From contig CM043947.1 in the NCBI GenBank assembly GCA_014529385.2, forward strand, positions 119,918,891 to 119,982,890: a stretch of DNA of 64,000 bases. Direction: 5' to 3'. The notes below the pieces were generated by a model. The model had not been told where the DNA came from. It worked only from the letters and a program-made list of their open reading frames with translations, and searched no databases. Shown piece by piece: positions 35,284 to 48,003 of the stretch. The DNA comes from Adiantum capillus-veneris. Its lineage: Eukaryota; Streptophyta; Polypodiopsida; Polypodiales; Pteridaceae. Position 1 is the stretch's first letter, and each line of letters opens with the position of its first letter. Made by a program: the position numbers and the translations under genes.

Positions 35284-35631
35284 AGGTTGCATCCTCCCGG
35301 GCTTAGTCGCCAACTGCTCCAGTACACACCTGCTCACTTTCTCCAATTTCAGTGAGCTTTGGCGAGCGTTCGCAGGTCGACAGATATTTCGGGAGAACTC
35401 GTAGAGCTTGGTCTGCTCAAATTTTTTATTTGGGCTCATTTCGGCCTCAGTTTCCACTACAGGCAATACTGCACAAGCTATTTCGTCATTTTGTGCATAA
35501 TTTTTGTCAGTGCCGTTTTCTGCATAACATGTGCCTTATAGTCTTCTACGGTTTGTGCTATATAGTACGTGTTGTTCCCGCTCCCTTTCTCCTATTTTCG
35601 GGCAGTTTTCACATCAGGTGCAGCATTTACC

Positions 35632-36560
35632 ATGGCTCACAACAACAACACAGATGTGTTCAAGATGTTTGCTGCTGAGGACAGGTTGGATGGGGACAAC
35701 TACCCTATGTGGGCTTATATGATGCAACATGTTCTTGTGTCAAAGGGCATCTGGAACATTGTGTAGGGCATTGATGTACGTCCTGGTTCTGAGGATGTAG
35801 GCGATGTTGAGGATGTTGCAGGTCTTGCTGCAAGGATTGCTGCTGTTAGAGTTGTTTTGCCTATGGCAGAACTAGCTCGTTGGGATGTAAAGGATGGACA
35901 AGATCGTGCATTGATTGTGTTGTCTGTGAAGCGCACCATTGTTCCTAACATTCGTTTAGCAAAATTTGAAAAACTGGCTTGGAATATTCTAGCAGGTCTT
36001 TATGCAAGCCGCAATGAGGCTAAAATTTCTTTGCTGCATAAAGAGCTGGAGTTGAAGATTATGCATGAGGAAGATGATATGGACACTTTCCTTGCTCGTG
36101 CCAAGGATATCAATGAGCAATTTATTTCTGCGGGTGAAGTCATTTCAGACAGTTCCCTTGTGCAAACTGTTCTTGATGCCTTACCAGATTCTTACCAGAC
36201 TTTTGCTAGTATAAAATCCTGATGTTGTCAAGTTTGATGCATTATGCACATTGTTGTTGCAAGAGTCACTTTCCAGAAAAAATGGGACTAGACAGTGTGC
36301 AGTTGAATAGGCTTTTATTGCTTCTCAAAGAAAGGGTGGTAACAGCAATGCAGCCACTTCTTATGGTTCTGCTACGAGTGGCAAAAATTCTGTTCCTAAT
36401 GCTTCTACTGGCAGCAATTTGTCTGGAAATTCTGGTGATAAGGGCAAAAAGAAGATGCGTTTCCATTATTGTAAAGCTAATGATCACTTGATCAAGTCGT
36501 GTCCTAAGTTGAAGGCCAAAGAGGCTAAGAAGAAAGAGGGTGGTTCCACTGCAAATGATG
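35632..36560 (+). pseudogene. Copia-2 gag
   Basis: The ATG at 35632 gives MAHNNNTDVFKMFAAEDRLD, with the WNI segment typical of copia gag. An in-frame TAG occurs at 35764-35766. The frame continues to about 36,215 (WNILAGLYASRNEAKISLLH; FISAGEVISDSSLVQTVLDA), then changes. The zinc knuckle near 36,455 reads FHYCKANDHLIKSC, so the first Cys is Phe. Gag is inactive. Confidence 0.85.
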
Positions 36561-37304
36561 GTTCCACTACAAAGGCAGCCATTGTTGAGTCTTCTGTGAA
36601 AGGAGACTGTGTTGCTGATGTTGATGAAGAATGCACTTTTAGCGCAGAGTGCACTTACAATCTTGTTGTCCATGATGCATTCTTGTCAGTTGCTGCAGAT
36701 TCACATGTGTGGTATTTCGACAGTGGTGCTACAAAGCACATTACCTCACATCGTGAATTGTCTACCTCTCGAGTCTGTCCCTCATGGGAATTCAGTCACT
36801 TGTGCCAACAATGCCTCTTATCCAATTCAAGGAGTTGGAAAGATTGTGCTTACTGCTGCAAATGGCAGTTCCTTCACACTTGTTGATGCACTTTATGTAC
36901 CTGGGATCAAGAAGAATCTCTTGTCTGTATCTGCACTTGCTAGACTTGGACTTGTAGTCAAATTTGTGGATGATAGATGTACAGTTCATGATCTTAGTTT
37001 TGGTGATGAAATTGTTGCATCTGGCCTTTTGTGTCGTGGGCTATATAAGCTCACTTTGTATGACAAGTATGGACAAAATTTTGCAAATGCTGTTGCAGAT
37101 TCAAGGGCTATTTCAGATGCAAAACTTTGGCATGCACGTTTTGGTTATCTAAATTTTGCCAGTTTGCTGCGTTTGCAAAAATCTGATATGGTTGCTTCTT
37201 TACTGCCTCTTGAAGCACCTATCAAACATGTTTGTGAAGGCTGTATTTTGAGTAAGATGCAGCGTTCTAAGTTTCCAAAGGATGGTGCAGTTCGGGCCAC
37301 ATGA
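36561..37304 (+). pseudogene. Copia-2 protease and GAG-pre-integrase
   Basis: The protease box WYFDSGATKHIT at about 36,710-36,745 has an intact DSGA. A frame change about 30 codons later leads to the flap/C-terminal part (VDALYVPGIKKNLLSVSALA) and the pre-integrase domain (LWHARFGYLNFASLLRL; HVCEGCILSKMQRSKFP). Catalytic residues look intact, but the reading frame is broken. Confidence 0.85.
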
Positions 37305-38039
37305 AGGTTGCACCTTGTTCATTTTGATGTTTGTGGGCTCATGCAAACTCCGTCCTTGGGCAATTACCTGTACTTCGTGACCTTCATTGATGATTACTCC
37401 AGGAATGCATGGGTATTTCCACTTAAAGCGAAGCCCAAAGTTTTTATGTGCTTCAAACAATTTCTGGCTATGGCTGAAAATGTCTCGAAATGTACTATGG
37501 GCACCCTTCATTCCAATTGAAAGGGGGAGTATATGTCTCATAAATTTAATGCATTTCTAGCTAGTCGTGGGATAAAACACCAATGTATAGTGCCTTATAC
37601 ACCTCAGCAAAGTGGTGTTGCTGAGAGGAAAAACATGTCACTTAGGGAAATGGCACAATGTATGGTCAAAAGTCAGGCTTTGCCACATTCTTTTTGGCTT
37701 GAGGCCATCATGTGTGCCACTTATGTACTAAACATGTGTCCTACAAAATCTTTGCAGTCTATTACTCCATATGAAGCATGGCATGACAGAAAGCCTTCTA
37801 TTGAGCACATGCGTGTTTTTGGGTGTTTGGCATATGCTTTGGTGCCACAAACACAGCGAAGAAAATTGGATGATAAGGCTGTCAAATGTATTTTTGTTGG
37901 TTATAGTGTTGAAAGAAAAGGTTACAGGTTATATCATCCGCAAACAAAGCGTATTCTAGTTTCACGAAATGTAGTGTTTGTGGAAGATTTTGTCCATCCC
38001 TTACTGTCATGTACTAGAGACAATAATGTAATCTCATAG
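37305..38039 (+). pseudogene. Copia-2 integrase
   Basis: The core begins LVHFDVCG (first Asp). The second catalytic segment reads LHSN-stop-KGEY near 37,515-37,530, where SDNGGEY is expected, so Asp is lost to Asn and followed by a stop. The Glu segment SGVAERKN is present. The C-terminal part (PYEAWHDRKPSIEHMRVFGC; CIFVGYSVERKGYRLYHP) is intact up to TAG 38037-38039. The enzyme would be dead even with readthrough. Confidence 0.88.
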
Positions 38040-38741
38040 GACATTTATGACACTTTGTTGCCTCGTTTCAGTGGTAGAAATATGAATGTAAGTTCCAATG
38101 AGGCAAATGTACAGCCTATGGGGGTTTCTGAAAATGTTTTACATCAACCTATTACTGATGCAGATATACATGATGTACTTGATGAGGAAAGGGCTGAAAA
38201 TGAGCAGGCTAGAGGTATGCCAAAATGGCTGCTGCACACTTTGCGTGATAGTAAATTGGATGCACCTTTGTCTAGCCGTACTCGTTCAGGCTCTCGCCAT
38301 GTATCTTATGCATCAGATTGTTATGCTTTGGCTATGTCTAGCTTACATGATGTTGAGGAGCCTCTTCTTTTGATGAAGCAAAGAATTCAAAAAATTGGAT
38401 GGCTGCCATGCAATCAGAATATGATGCACTTATAGAAAATGACACATGGACTTTATGTGATTTGCCTCCTGGCAAAAAGGCCATTGGTACAAAGTGGGTT
38501 TACAAGTTGAAACACAAGCAGGATGCTGAGATCGATCGCCATAAGCCTCGACTTGTTGCAAAGGGTTATGCACCACAAAAAGGCATAGATTATGAAGAGA
38601 CTTTTACTCCCACTTGTCATATGACTACTGCGCGTTTTCCATGTGCATTGGCAGCTAAATTTTGGTTGGGATGTACATCAATCACACATTGTTACTGCTT
38701 TCTTGAATGGTGACATATTTGAGGAAGTTTATGTAACACAG
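38040..38741 (+). pseudogene. Copia-2 linker and RT N-terminal part
   Basis: A linker frame (38055-38435) passes into the RT frame at about 38,390 (WMAAMQSEYDALIENDTW; AIGTKWVYKLKHKQDAEIDR; GIDYEETFTPT). The RT is interrupted after EEVYVTQ at 38741, exactly at the gypsy-A target duplicate CACAG (38737-38741). It resumes at 49955. Confidence 0.88.
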
Positions 38742-39119
38742 TTTCATAATAATCAATATCTAATTCTCCTAAATGATTTTCTCATATTAAACTGATCATT
38801 TAATGTGGGGAAGTGCCAGGGGAGAAAAAGCTAAAATATTGGTTAAGCTAGCAGACCCGCCACAGTAGGGATCCAAAAGAGGGAAAATAGGGATCCAAAG
38901 GGGGGGCCATCTGCAAAAGATCCATGTGCAACAATGGGCTAAAAAGACCCTAAGGTTCAGCCCATTAAGACTTCCAAAATGCTAAGGTTCCAAAATTCAA
39001 AGGTTGAGTCCAAAGGTCAACCCTAGGGGAAATTGGATGCTTTGTGTGTGAACAAAAAGTCTTTTCAAATCCCTACATAGGAGGGGGCGAGCCTTTGGAG
39101 TAGGGGATGAGAGAGAAAG

Positions 39120-39165
<46 letters not shown>

Positions 39166-40342
39166 GCTCCCTTTACACAAAGGGAATTAGGGACACATGT
39201 CACCTCCCTAGCCCAGATGCCCACAAGGTGTGCCCAATTCCTATTGGATGGCCTTAGAGGTGGACCAATGAGATTTAGGCTAGAGTAAATCTAGTTTAAT
39301 TAATTTAAAAACACTTAATAAAAGAACCAATGAGAATTAAGTCTCCTAGATGACTATTGGGCAGTCTCCCGAGGGGTCCAATGAGCATTCAGGAACCCAA
39401 TGGCTTTCCTGATTCCTATTGGCCAGGAGGCAAAGGAGTCCAATGAGAGTTTAGTTTAATTATTAAATTACCTAAAGCTCTCACGAAATGGGAAAGGGGG
39501 ACACATGTCAAAAGTCTATCACTTATGTTGCTTAATAGTCATTGGGGAGGGCCAATGAGGCTGGAGCAAGAGCAAATAGGAAGAGGGCTCGCCCAAGAGA
39601 GAGAAGGGGATGATTTTTTCAAGGCATTATCACACACACACTTACACAAGTCTATGTGTGAAGAAAGAGAAGACTATCTCTTCCCAAGCTTTAATAGAGA
39701 GCTCATCACCTACTCCAAGCTTGTGAGATAGAAGCCTACATCGACATACTCTTGGCATGTGGATGCAAATCCAACCAAGATCCAAGCTTCAATGCATGCT
39801 CATATTCTCTACCAAGCTAATTACTAAGCTAAGCTATGCTAATATGAGTGATTATGTGAGGAGATGTACATCTTTCTCGTAAGATACTCCTTCCTCTCAA
39901 TCTACTCTCATACCCTGCTAGCTCTCACCATCTTCGAAGGTGTGTGAGGTCTTAGGTCTGAGACCGGGGATAATTGATGTTGTGTTTACTAAGTGTTTTG
40001 CTTAGTGCATGAAGCTTTCATCTTCATTGCACTAGCTAGTCTTGAAGGAACACAAAGAATTGTATTGTACAATGTCTCTCTCAATGGGAGAAACCATTAT
40101 ACAAAGCCTTTTGGAGGGGGGACCGGCTCCAGGCAAATCCGGTCCTCAATTGTTGTCAATAGCTTAATTTCTCTCTCTTTTGAAAGTATTGTTGATGCTA
40201 TCTAACTAGGTGTTATGCTTTTTGTTGCTCTCTCCACGCAAGCACTCTTGTAATTCTCATTAGGAATCTATTCTAATGAAATGCCCACTATGTTCATGCT
40301 TATTTCCGCTACACATAAGTTTTCAGACCATTAAATGTTACA
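38742..40342 (+). repeat. Gypsy-A LTR 1 (5')
   Basis: 1,601 bp. It begins TTTCATAATAATC (TG mutated to TT) and ends AATGTTACA before the primer site. It contains (CA)21 at 39121-39162. Confidence 0.93.
39121..39162. repeat. (CA)21 microsatellite in gypsy-A LTR 1
   Basis: Same position in LTR 2 has (CA)14 (44829-44856) and in LTR 3 (CA)11 (48758-48779). Confidence 0.95.
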
Positions 40343-40343
40343 T

Positions 40344-40355
40344 TGGTATCAGAGC
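40344..40355 (+). promoter_or_regulatory. Gypsy-A primer-binding site
   Basis: TGGTATCAGAGC, the exact plant initiator tRNA-Met primer sequence, one base after LTR 1. Confidence 0.92.
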
Positions 40356-40759
40356 ACAAGGTTTCTCTTTTCTTGCTCAATAAGGGAGGTCCTCAAGATA
40401 GCTATAAATGGTTGGTATTAATAATTGCCTGTGAGAAAGTAGAATAGGAATTTTTCAGCCTTGCAGTGCGCCTGCCTTCGTGCAGTTAACGGGGCATCAC
40501 CGTCGAGAGCTATGGTCTTAATAGTGGAGTCCTACGGGGCTTGCCTACGGCTTAACCACTATTGAGCTATTAGAAGCTTGATAGGAGACGGTGTTGTTTT
40601 GGTGTTGAAAGACCCTCTCTTCTATTCCTTGCAATTAATGGTATTCGAGCCGCGGGTATAGTAGCTTGAGTGCTTTTTCTAAAGGGGTAAAGAGGAGTAG
40701 AAACTAGGGCTTCAAGTGCCAAAGTACACCTAAAAAGTTTACACCTAAAAGTTGTTAGA

Positions 40760-42158
40760 ATGGCTGAAAATAGTAAAGAGAGTGAAATTAATGTTGATAA
40801 ATTTGATTTTGCTCATGAGCAAGCTACTAATGATGCTTCAATGCTTGTTAACTATCTTGTTTCTAGGCTTCAAAGGTCTCTCTCCGATTCGGGAAGAAGA
40901 AGAGAATCCATATGAAGGGCTCAAGAATTTACTTCTTGATGATGCATCTCCTTCCCAAAGGAGAACTCAAGAGCCTCCACCGAAGGAACGAGAAAGAAGC
41001 GAGTCTCCCACCACCTCGGCGGAGATGGCTCCACGAAGACGGCGGGCTAAAAGCTCTCCATCACCACCAAAGCGGAGAAGACCATCGTATTCTTCTCCTC
41101 ACCACAATTCAAAGAGGGATGGTAAAAAGCAAGAGAAGAAAAAGACAAGAAAGAGGACACCCTCTTCTTCATCCTCTTCCTCTTATGAAAGTGATGGTGA
41201 AGACGACAAAGATCAAGACAAGAAAGAGGTCACCCTCTTCTCCACCTTCTTCAAATTCTTCACCTTCTGAAGAAAGTGATGGTGCAACCTTTGAACCATC
41301 AAAAAGAAGAGGCCATAGGAAATCCTATGCCGCATGGAAGAGGTCGTCCAAGTTGAAGAAATTCAAAGAGGGAGGGAAGAGAATCTCTTTCCTTACCTAT
41401 GATGGTACCTTTGGTGCTACGAACAAAGTTTTGGCCTTTATCCAGCAATTCGATGCGGCGTTTGGAGATGAGGGCTTCACGGAGTCCTCTAAGCTACGCC
41501 ATGTAGCTATGCACTTTCAAAAGTCCGCCAGGCAATGGTGGTCTAGCCTACGAGCCAACGGTGAAGCTCCACGAACATGGAAAGCTTTAAGAGCTTCCAT
41601 TATGAAGCAGTTTTTGGCCACCGATGCCAAAGACAAAGTACTCACCGAATGGCGAAGCCTAAATCTCTTTCCCTATGAATCCATCCACAAATATGTAGAC
41701 AAGTTTTGGGACCAACAACTCAAAGCCACTGTCTTCAAAAAGCTGGATTTTGAAGAGCAAATGCGGGCTTAACCGAAGAAATGGCGGAGTATGTCAACTC
41801 CCAAAGGCCACGTACCATATCGGCGGTAATACACCATACTATGGTGGCTTCTCGAATCAATTTCCAAACGGGGGCTAAAAGAAATAATAAGCCCATGGAA
41901 AACAAGGGTTCCAACGAGCCTAAGGGGAAGGACAATGTCCAAAAGTCTCCTAAGGGCAACTCCAACAAAGCTAAAGATAAGGGAGTTTACGAAGGTAAGA
42001 ACAAACTCTCTCCTGAAGAGCTTGAGAGTTATCATAAGGATAACCGGTGTTTCAAGTGCCGCGAACAAGGGCATGCGTACCGCTCTTGTCCCGAAAAGAA
42101 CAACCGCCAAGATCCTCGAAGAGCTTCCTTGGTTGAAATCCAAGAAGGCATACTATAG
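40760..42158 (+). pseudogene. Gypsy-A gag (copy 1)
   Basis: The ATG at 40760 opens MAENSKESEINVDKFDFAHE. After about 40 codons an internal deletion and frame change near 40,880 joins to an acidic then Arg/Ser-rich linker. A second change near 41,240 leads to the gag core (TYDGTFGATNKVLAFIQQFD; YESIHKYVDKFWDQQLKAT). A third near 41,765 leads to the CCHC knuckle CFKCREQGHAYRSC (about 42,050). Three frame changes make it nonfunctional. The knuckle cysteines and histidine are all present. Confidence 0.88.
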
Positions 42159-44150
42159 ACAATTCATAGAAAAGTTCTCACAAACTGTGGGACCATTACA
42201 TGAACTAGCAAAGAAAAGCGTTAGGTATACATGGTCTGCTAAGGAGAACAATGCTTTTGAAAAGCTTAAAGAAAACCTTATCTCTCAACCTGTGCTTACA
42301 CTACCGGATCTCTCAAAACCATTTGAGGTCCAATGTGATTCTTGTGGTGATTCCCTTGGAGCTGTTTTGCTTCAATAAGGGCACACCATAGTCTATGAGA
42401 GTCGAAGGCTCGACCCTGTTGAGCAAGCTCTAGGTATATATGAAAAGAAACTCCTTGCTGTTCTACATGCCTTAGACTCTTGGAAGCACTATTTATTGGG
42501 GACTCCTTTCATTCTGCGAACGGATCACCAAAGTCTTAAGTACTTCATGACACAGACCAAGCTCTCCCACAAAGAAATGAGGTGGGCAAATTTCCTTTTG
42601 CAATTTCATTTTCATATTGCTCACATTTCTGGCAAGCATAATCAAGTAGCTGATGCACTCTCAAGACTGCCGAGAGTGAATGCGGTTTCCATAGCAACAC
42701 ACAATGATCTATCTTCAATGATAGATGAGTATGATATTGATCTCGACTTTAGAGATGTGATTTCAGCCCTTGCATTAGGGAAGAAAGAAGAACCATTTAC
42801 TTTACAAGATGGTTATCTTCTCTATGGCAATAGACTATGCGTTACTAACTCACTACGTGAGAAAATAATGTATGAATCTCATGCTCCACCTTATGCGGGG
42901 CATAGAGGGATTGAGTCTACCTTAAAGGGAATTGAAACATATTTCTATTGGCCTACCATGAAAGTGAACATACAAGAGTATGTTTCTAAATGTGTGGTAT
43001 GCCAAAAGACAAAATTTGATAGAGGGAAGAAACTTGGATTGTTTCAACCCTTGCCAATCCCTAATTCACCATGGGAGAGCATATCCATGGATTTTATCTT
43101 TGGATTTCCTAAGTCTATCCATGGAAATACGGGAATATGGACGATAGTAGATAGGTTCAGTAAACAAGCTCATTTTATACCTGTCAAAAAGACTATCAAA
43201 GCCCATCAAATGGCAACCCTCTTCATTTCACAAATTTTCAAGTACCATGGCTTGCCAATGTCCATAGTGTCGGATGGAGACCCTAGAATGACCAGTAATT
43301 TCTGGAAGGGTCTCTTTGAGAATTTAGGGACAAGGTTAAACTTCTCTTCGGCCTATCATCCACAAATGCATGGACAAAGTGAAATAGATAACCTAACCAT
43401 TCTTGATCTACTAAAAGCCTACGTAACGGAAGTAGATCAAAGATCCCAATGGGAGAAGTACTTACCCTTAGTGGAGTATGCTTACAATAACACTGTACAT
43501 ACTTCCATGGGAAAAGCACCTTGTGAGGTAATTGAGGGGAGATTCAAAAGTCCCTTCCTACTTAAGATACATGGGAAGATCTTCGCTGCAGATGAGTATA
43601 GCCGAGACCTACAAGAATCTTTTCAAAAGATTAAGGATGCTATCTCTATCTCACAGCAAAGGCAAAAGGCTTCTGCTGACAAGCACAGAAGAGCCCAAGC
43701 CTTTAAGGAAAATGATTGGGTCTTATTAAAGTTTCCCAAGGCTTGATTAAGGCACACGACGGGCAAGAATCCTACGGGATACCAAAAGTACTATGCTAAA
43801 CTAGCAAAAAGGTACTATGGTCCCTTCCAGATTCCTAGGCCAATCAATGAGATGGCCTATCAACTAAAGTTTCCCAAACATTGGCTCATACACAATGATT
43901 TCCATGTGAGCCTATTCAAGCCTTACAAAGGAGAGCCACCTCAAGAACCAACTATTGAAGACCCACTGGAGATCAAGGACCAAGAGGAGGTGTTGTAGCC
44001 CGAGTCCATTCTCCGACATGAAGACAGGGTATTAAGAGGCGGTAAGACTATCCGACAATATCTTATTAAGTTAAAGAATTATCCCTTTGAAGATGCTAGA
44101 TGGATGCAAAGCATACAATTAAAGGATAACCTAAACCTTGTCAATGCTTA
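42144..44150 (+). pseudogene. Gypsy-A pol copy 1 (RT end, RNase H, integrase, chromodomain)
   Basis: Protease and most of RT are deleted: the gag tail joins RT thumb sequence (YYRQFIEKFSQTVGPLHELA) at about 42,150. RNase H follows (FEVQCDSCGDSLGAVLL; RTDHQSLKYF), with an in-frame TAA at 42376-42378. Integrase shows the H-x-H/C-x-C zinc module (APPYAGHRG; CVVCQKTK), SMDFIFG, SDGDPRMTSNFW and YHPQMHGQSEIDNL, so D, D and E are all present. A TGA at 43744-43746 precedes the C-terminal domain and the chromodomain-like end (RQYLIKLKNYPFEDARWMQ). Confidence 0.92.
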
Positions 44151-44449
44151 AAATTCTTCCCAAGAGTAAGAAAATGTACAGAATGTTAAAAATGAACAAA
44201 GTTTTTGTCTTATAAGACTCTCTTTTTCTTTATTATGCACAAAAATGAAGTAGTATGCATGCTTAGATCAAGTTTGCGGAGACGACGTCTCCCAAACACC
44301 AAGTAGAGATTGTCACTCTACTATGGAAGACTGATAGGACTAATGTGTAGACATGCTTGCGGCAGCCTCAGGCTCTCAAGCGCCAAATGGACTAGTCAAT
44401 CTTCTCTACACCATAGTCGAGGACGACTATGATTTCAAGAGAGAGGTAA
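44151..44449 (+). other. Gypsy-A segment between pol and LTR 2
   Basis: Noncoding, with TTGTCTTATAAGACT and a purine-rich end (TTTCAAGAGAGAGGTAA) that serves as polypurine tract. Relative to 48004-48380 it lacks about 75 bp after 'aaatggactagtca'. Confidence 0.8.
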
Positions 44450-44828
44450 TGTCATAATAATCAATATCTAATTCTCCTAAATGATTTTCTCATATTAAAC
44501 TGATCATTTAATGTGGGGAAGTGCCAGGGGAGAAAAAGCTAGAATATTGGTTAAGCTAGCAGACCGGCCACAGCAGGGATCCAAAGGAGGGAAAATAGGG
44601 ATCCAAAGGGGGGGCCATCTACAAAAGAGCCATGTGCAACACTGGGCTAAAAAGACCCTAAGGTTCAGCCCATTAAGACTTCCAAAATGCTAAGGTTCCA
44701 AAATTCAAAGGTTGAGTCCAAAGGTCAACCCTAGGGGAAATTGGATGCTTTGTGTGTGAACAAAAAGTCTTTTCAAATCCCTACATAGGAGGGGGCGAGC
44801 CTTTGGAGTAGGGGATGAGAGAGAAAGT

Positions 44829-44859
<31 letters not shown>

Positions 44860-45728
44860 GCTCCCTTTACACAAAGGGAATTAGGGACACATGTCACCTC
44901 CCTAGCCCAGATGCCCACAACGTGTGCCCAATTCCTATTCGATGGCCTTAGAGGTGGACCAATGAGATTTAGGCTAGAGTAAATCTAGTTTAATTAATTT
45001 AAAAACACTTAATAAAAGAACCAATGAGAATTAAGTCTCCTAGATGACTATTGGGCAGTCTCCCAAGGGGTCCAATGAGCATTCAGGAGCCCAATGGCTT
45101 TCCTGATTCCTATTGGCCAGGAGGCAAAGGGGTCCAATGAGAGTTTAGTTTAATTATTAAATTACCTAAAGCTCTCACGAAATGGGAAAGGGGGACACAT
45201 GTCAAAAGTCTATCACCTATATTGCTTAATAGTCATTGGGGAGGGCCAATGAGGCTGGAGCAAGAGCAAATAGGAAGAGGGCTCGCCCAAGAGAGAGAAG
45301 GGGCTGATTTTTTCAAGGCATTATCACACACACACTCACACAAGTCTATGTGTGAAGAAAGAGAATACTATCTCTTCCCAAGCTTTAATAGAGAGCTCAT
45401 CACCTACTCCAAGCTTGTGAGATAGAAGCCTACATCGACATACTCTTGGCATGTGGATGCAAATCCAACCAAGAGCCAAGCTTCAATGCATGCTCATATT
45501 CTCTACCAAGCTAATTACTAAGCTAATCTATGCTAATATGAGTGATTATGTGAGGAGATGTACATCTTTCTCGTAAGATACTCCTTCTTCCTCTCAATCT
45601 ACTCTCATACCCTGCTATCTCTCACCATCTTCGAAGGTGTGTGAGGTCTTGGGTCTGAGACCGGGGATAATTGATGTTGTGTTTACTAAGTGTTTTGCTT
45701 AGTGCATGAAGCTTTCATCTTCATTGCA
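44450..45728 (+). repeat. Gypsy-A LTR 2 (internal, 3' truncated)
   Basis: It starts TGTCATAATAATC. It follows LTR 1 closely until TTCATCTTCATTGCA at about 45,728 (equivalent to about 40,033), then joins directly to RT sequence of copy 2. About 310 bases of LTR 3' end, the primer site, gag, protease and N-terminal RT are missing at this junction. Confidence 0.9.
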
Positions 45729-48003
45729 TGAACCTTTACTGGCGTGTTCTTTGATGATACTATCATCTACTCTAATTCATTAGACGAACACAAGCAACAC
45801 CTCCAGGTAATATTTCAAGTTTTGAGAGAGAATAAACTTTATGTTAATCGAAAGAAAAGTGAATTTTTCTTGCAAGAGATTCAGTATTTAGGTCACATTA
45901 TCTCTCAAGATGGCATCCAAATGGATCCATCAAAGTTAGAGATAATAAAAGAATGGCCTAAACCAAGGAATCTTCATGAACTAAGAAGCTTTATAGTTAT
46001 GTGTGCATACTATAGACACTTCATAGAAAAGATCTCACAAATTGTGGGACCATTACATGACCTAACAAAGAAAAGCGTTAGGTATACATGGTCTTCTAAG
46101 GAGAACAATGCTTTCGAAAAGCTTAAAGAAAAGCTTATCTCTCAACCTGTGCTTACACTACCGGATCCCTCAAAACCATTTGAGGTCCAATGTGATGCTT
46201 GTAGTGATTGCCTTGGAGCTGTTTTGCTTCAAGAAGGGCACGCCATAGGCTATGAGAGTCGAAGGCTCGACCCTGTTGAGCAAGCTCTAGGCATATATGA
46301 AAAGAAACTTATTGTTGTTCTACATGCCTTAGACTCTTGGAAGCACTATTTATTGGGGACTCCTTTCATTCTGCGAACGGATCACCAAAGTCTTAAGTAC
46401 TTCATGACATAGACCAAGCTCTCCCACAAAGAAATGAGGTGGGCAAATTTCCTTTTGCAATTTCATTTTCATATTGCTCACATTTCTGGCAAGCATAATC
46501 AAGTAGCTGATGCACTCTCAAGAAGGCCGAGAGTGAATGCGGTTTCCATAGCAACTCACAATGATCTATCTTCAATGATAGATGAATATGATATTGATCC
46601 CGACTTTAGAGATGTGATTTCAGCCCTTGCATTAGGGAAGAAAGAAGAAACATTTACTTTACAAGATGGTTATCTTCTCTATGGCAATAGACTATGCGTT
46701 ACTAGCTCACTACGTGAGAAAGTAATGTATGAATCTCATGCTCCACCTTATGCGGGGCATAGAGGGATTCAGTCTACCTTAAAGGGAATTGAAACATATT
46801 TCTATTGGCCTACCATGAAAGTGAACATACAAGAGTATGTTTCTAAATGTGTGGTATGCCAAAAGACAAAATTTGATAGAGGGAAGCAACTTGGATTGCT
46901 TCAACCCTTGCCAATCCCTAATTCACCATGGGAGAGCATATCCATGGATTTTATCTTTGGATTGCCTAAGTCTATCCATGGAAATACGAGAATATGGACG
47001 ATAGTAGACAGGTTCAGTAAACAAGCTCATTTTATACCTGTCAAAAAGACTATCAAAGCCCATCAAATGGAAACCCTCTTCATTTCACAAATTTTCAAGT
47101 ACCATGGATTGCCAATGTCCATAGTGTCGGATAGAGACCCTCGAATGACCAGTAATTTCTGGAAGGGTCTCTTTGAGAATTTAGGGACAAGGCTACACTT
47201 CTCTTCGGCCTATCATCCACAAACGGATGGCCAATGTGAAATAGCTAACCTACCATTCTTGATCTACTAAAAGCCTACGTAACGGAAGTAGATCAAAGAT
47301 CCCAATTGGAGAAGTACTTGCCCTTAGTGGAGTATGCTTACAATAACACTGTACATACTTCCATGGGAAAAGCACCTTTCGAGGTAATTGAGGGGAGATC
47401 CAAAAGTCCCTTGCTACTTAAGGTACATGGGAAGATCTTCGCTGCAGATGAGTATAACCGAGACCTACAAGAATCTTTTCAAAATATTAAGGATGCTATC
47501 TCTATCTCACAGCAAAGGCAAAAGGCTACTGCTGACAAGCACAGAAGAGCCCAAGCCTTTAAAGAAAATGATTGGGTCTTATTAAAGTTTCCCAAGGCTT
47601 GATTAAGGCACACGGGCAAGAATCCTACGGGACACCAAAAGTACTATGCTAAACTAGCAAAAAGGTACTATGGTCCCTTCCAGATTCCTAGGCCAATCAA
47701 TGAGATGGCCTATCAACTCAAGTTTCCCAAACATTGGCTCATACACAATGCTTTCCATGTGAGCCTATTAAAGCCTTACAAAGGAGAGCCACCTCAAGAA
47801 CCAACTATTGAAGACCCACCGGAGATCGAGGACCAAGAGGAGGTGCTGCAGCCCGAGTCCATTCTCCGACATGAAGACAAGGTATCAAGAGGCGGTAAGA
47901 CTATCCGACGATATCTTATTAAGTTTAAGAATTATCCTTTTGAAGATGCTAGATGGATGCAAGGCATACAATTCAAGGATAACCTAAACCTTGTCAATGC
48001 TTA
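45729..48003 (+). pseudogene. Gypsy-A pol copy 2 (RT catalytic box onward, RNase H, integrase, chromodomain)
   Basis: It opens in the RT palm with VFFDDTIIYSN (catalytic DD intact), then the thumb/connection (HIISQDGIQMDPSKLEIIKE), RNase H (FEVQCDACSDCLGAVLLQEG), and a TAG at 46410-46412 where copy 1 has CAG. Integrase has the HHCC module, SMDFIFG, SDRDPRMTSNFW and HPQTDGQCEIANL. One base missing near 47,240 relative to copy 1 shifts the frame. A TGA at 47600-47602 is shared with copy 1. The last frame (47705-48004) carries FHVSLLKPYKGEPP and the chromodomain-like YLIKFKNYPFEDARWMQ. Confidence 0.92.
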
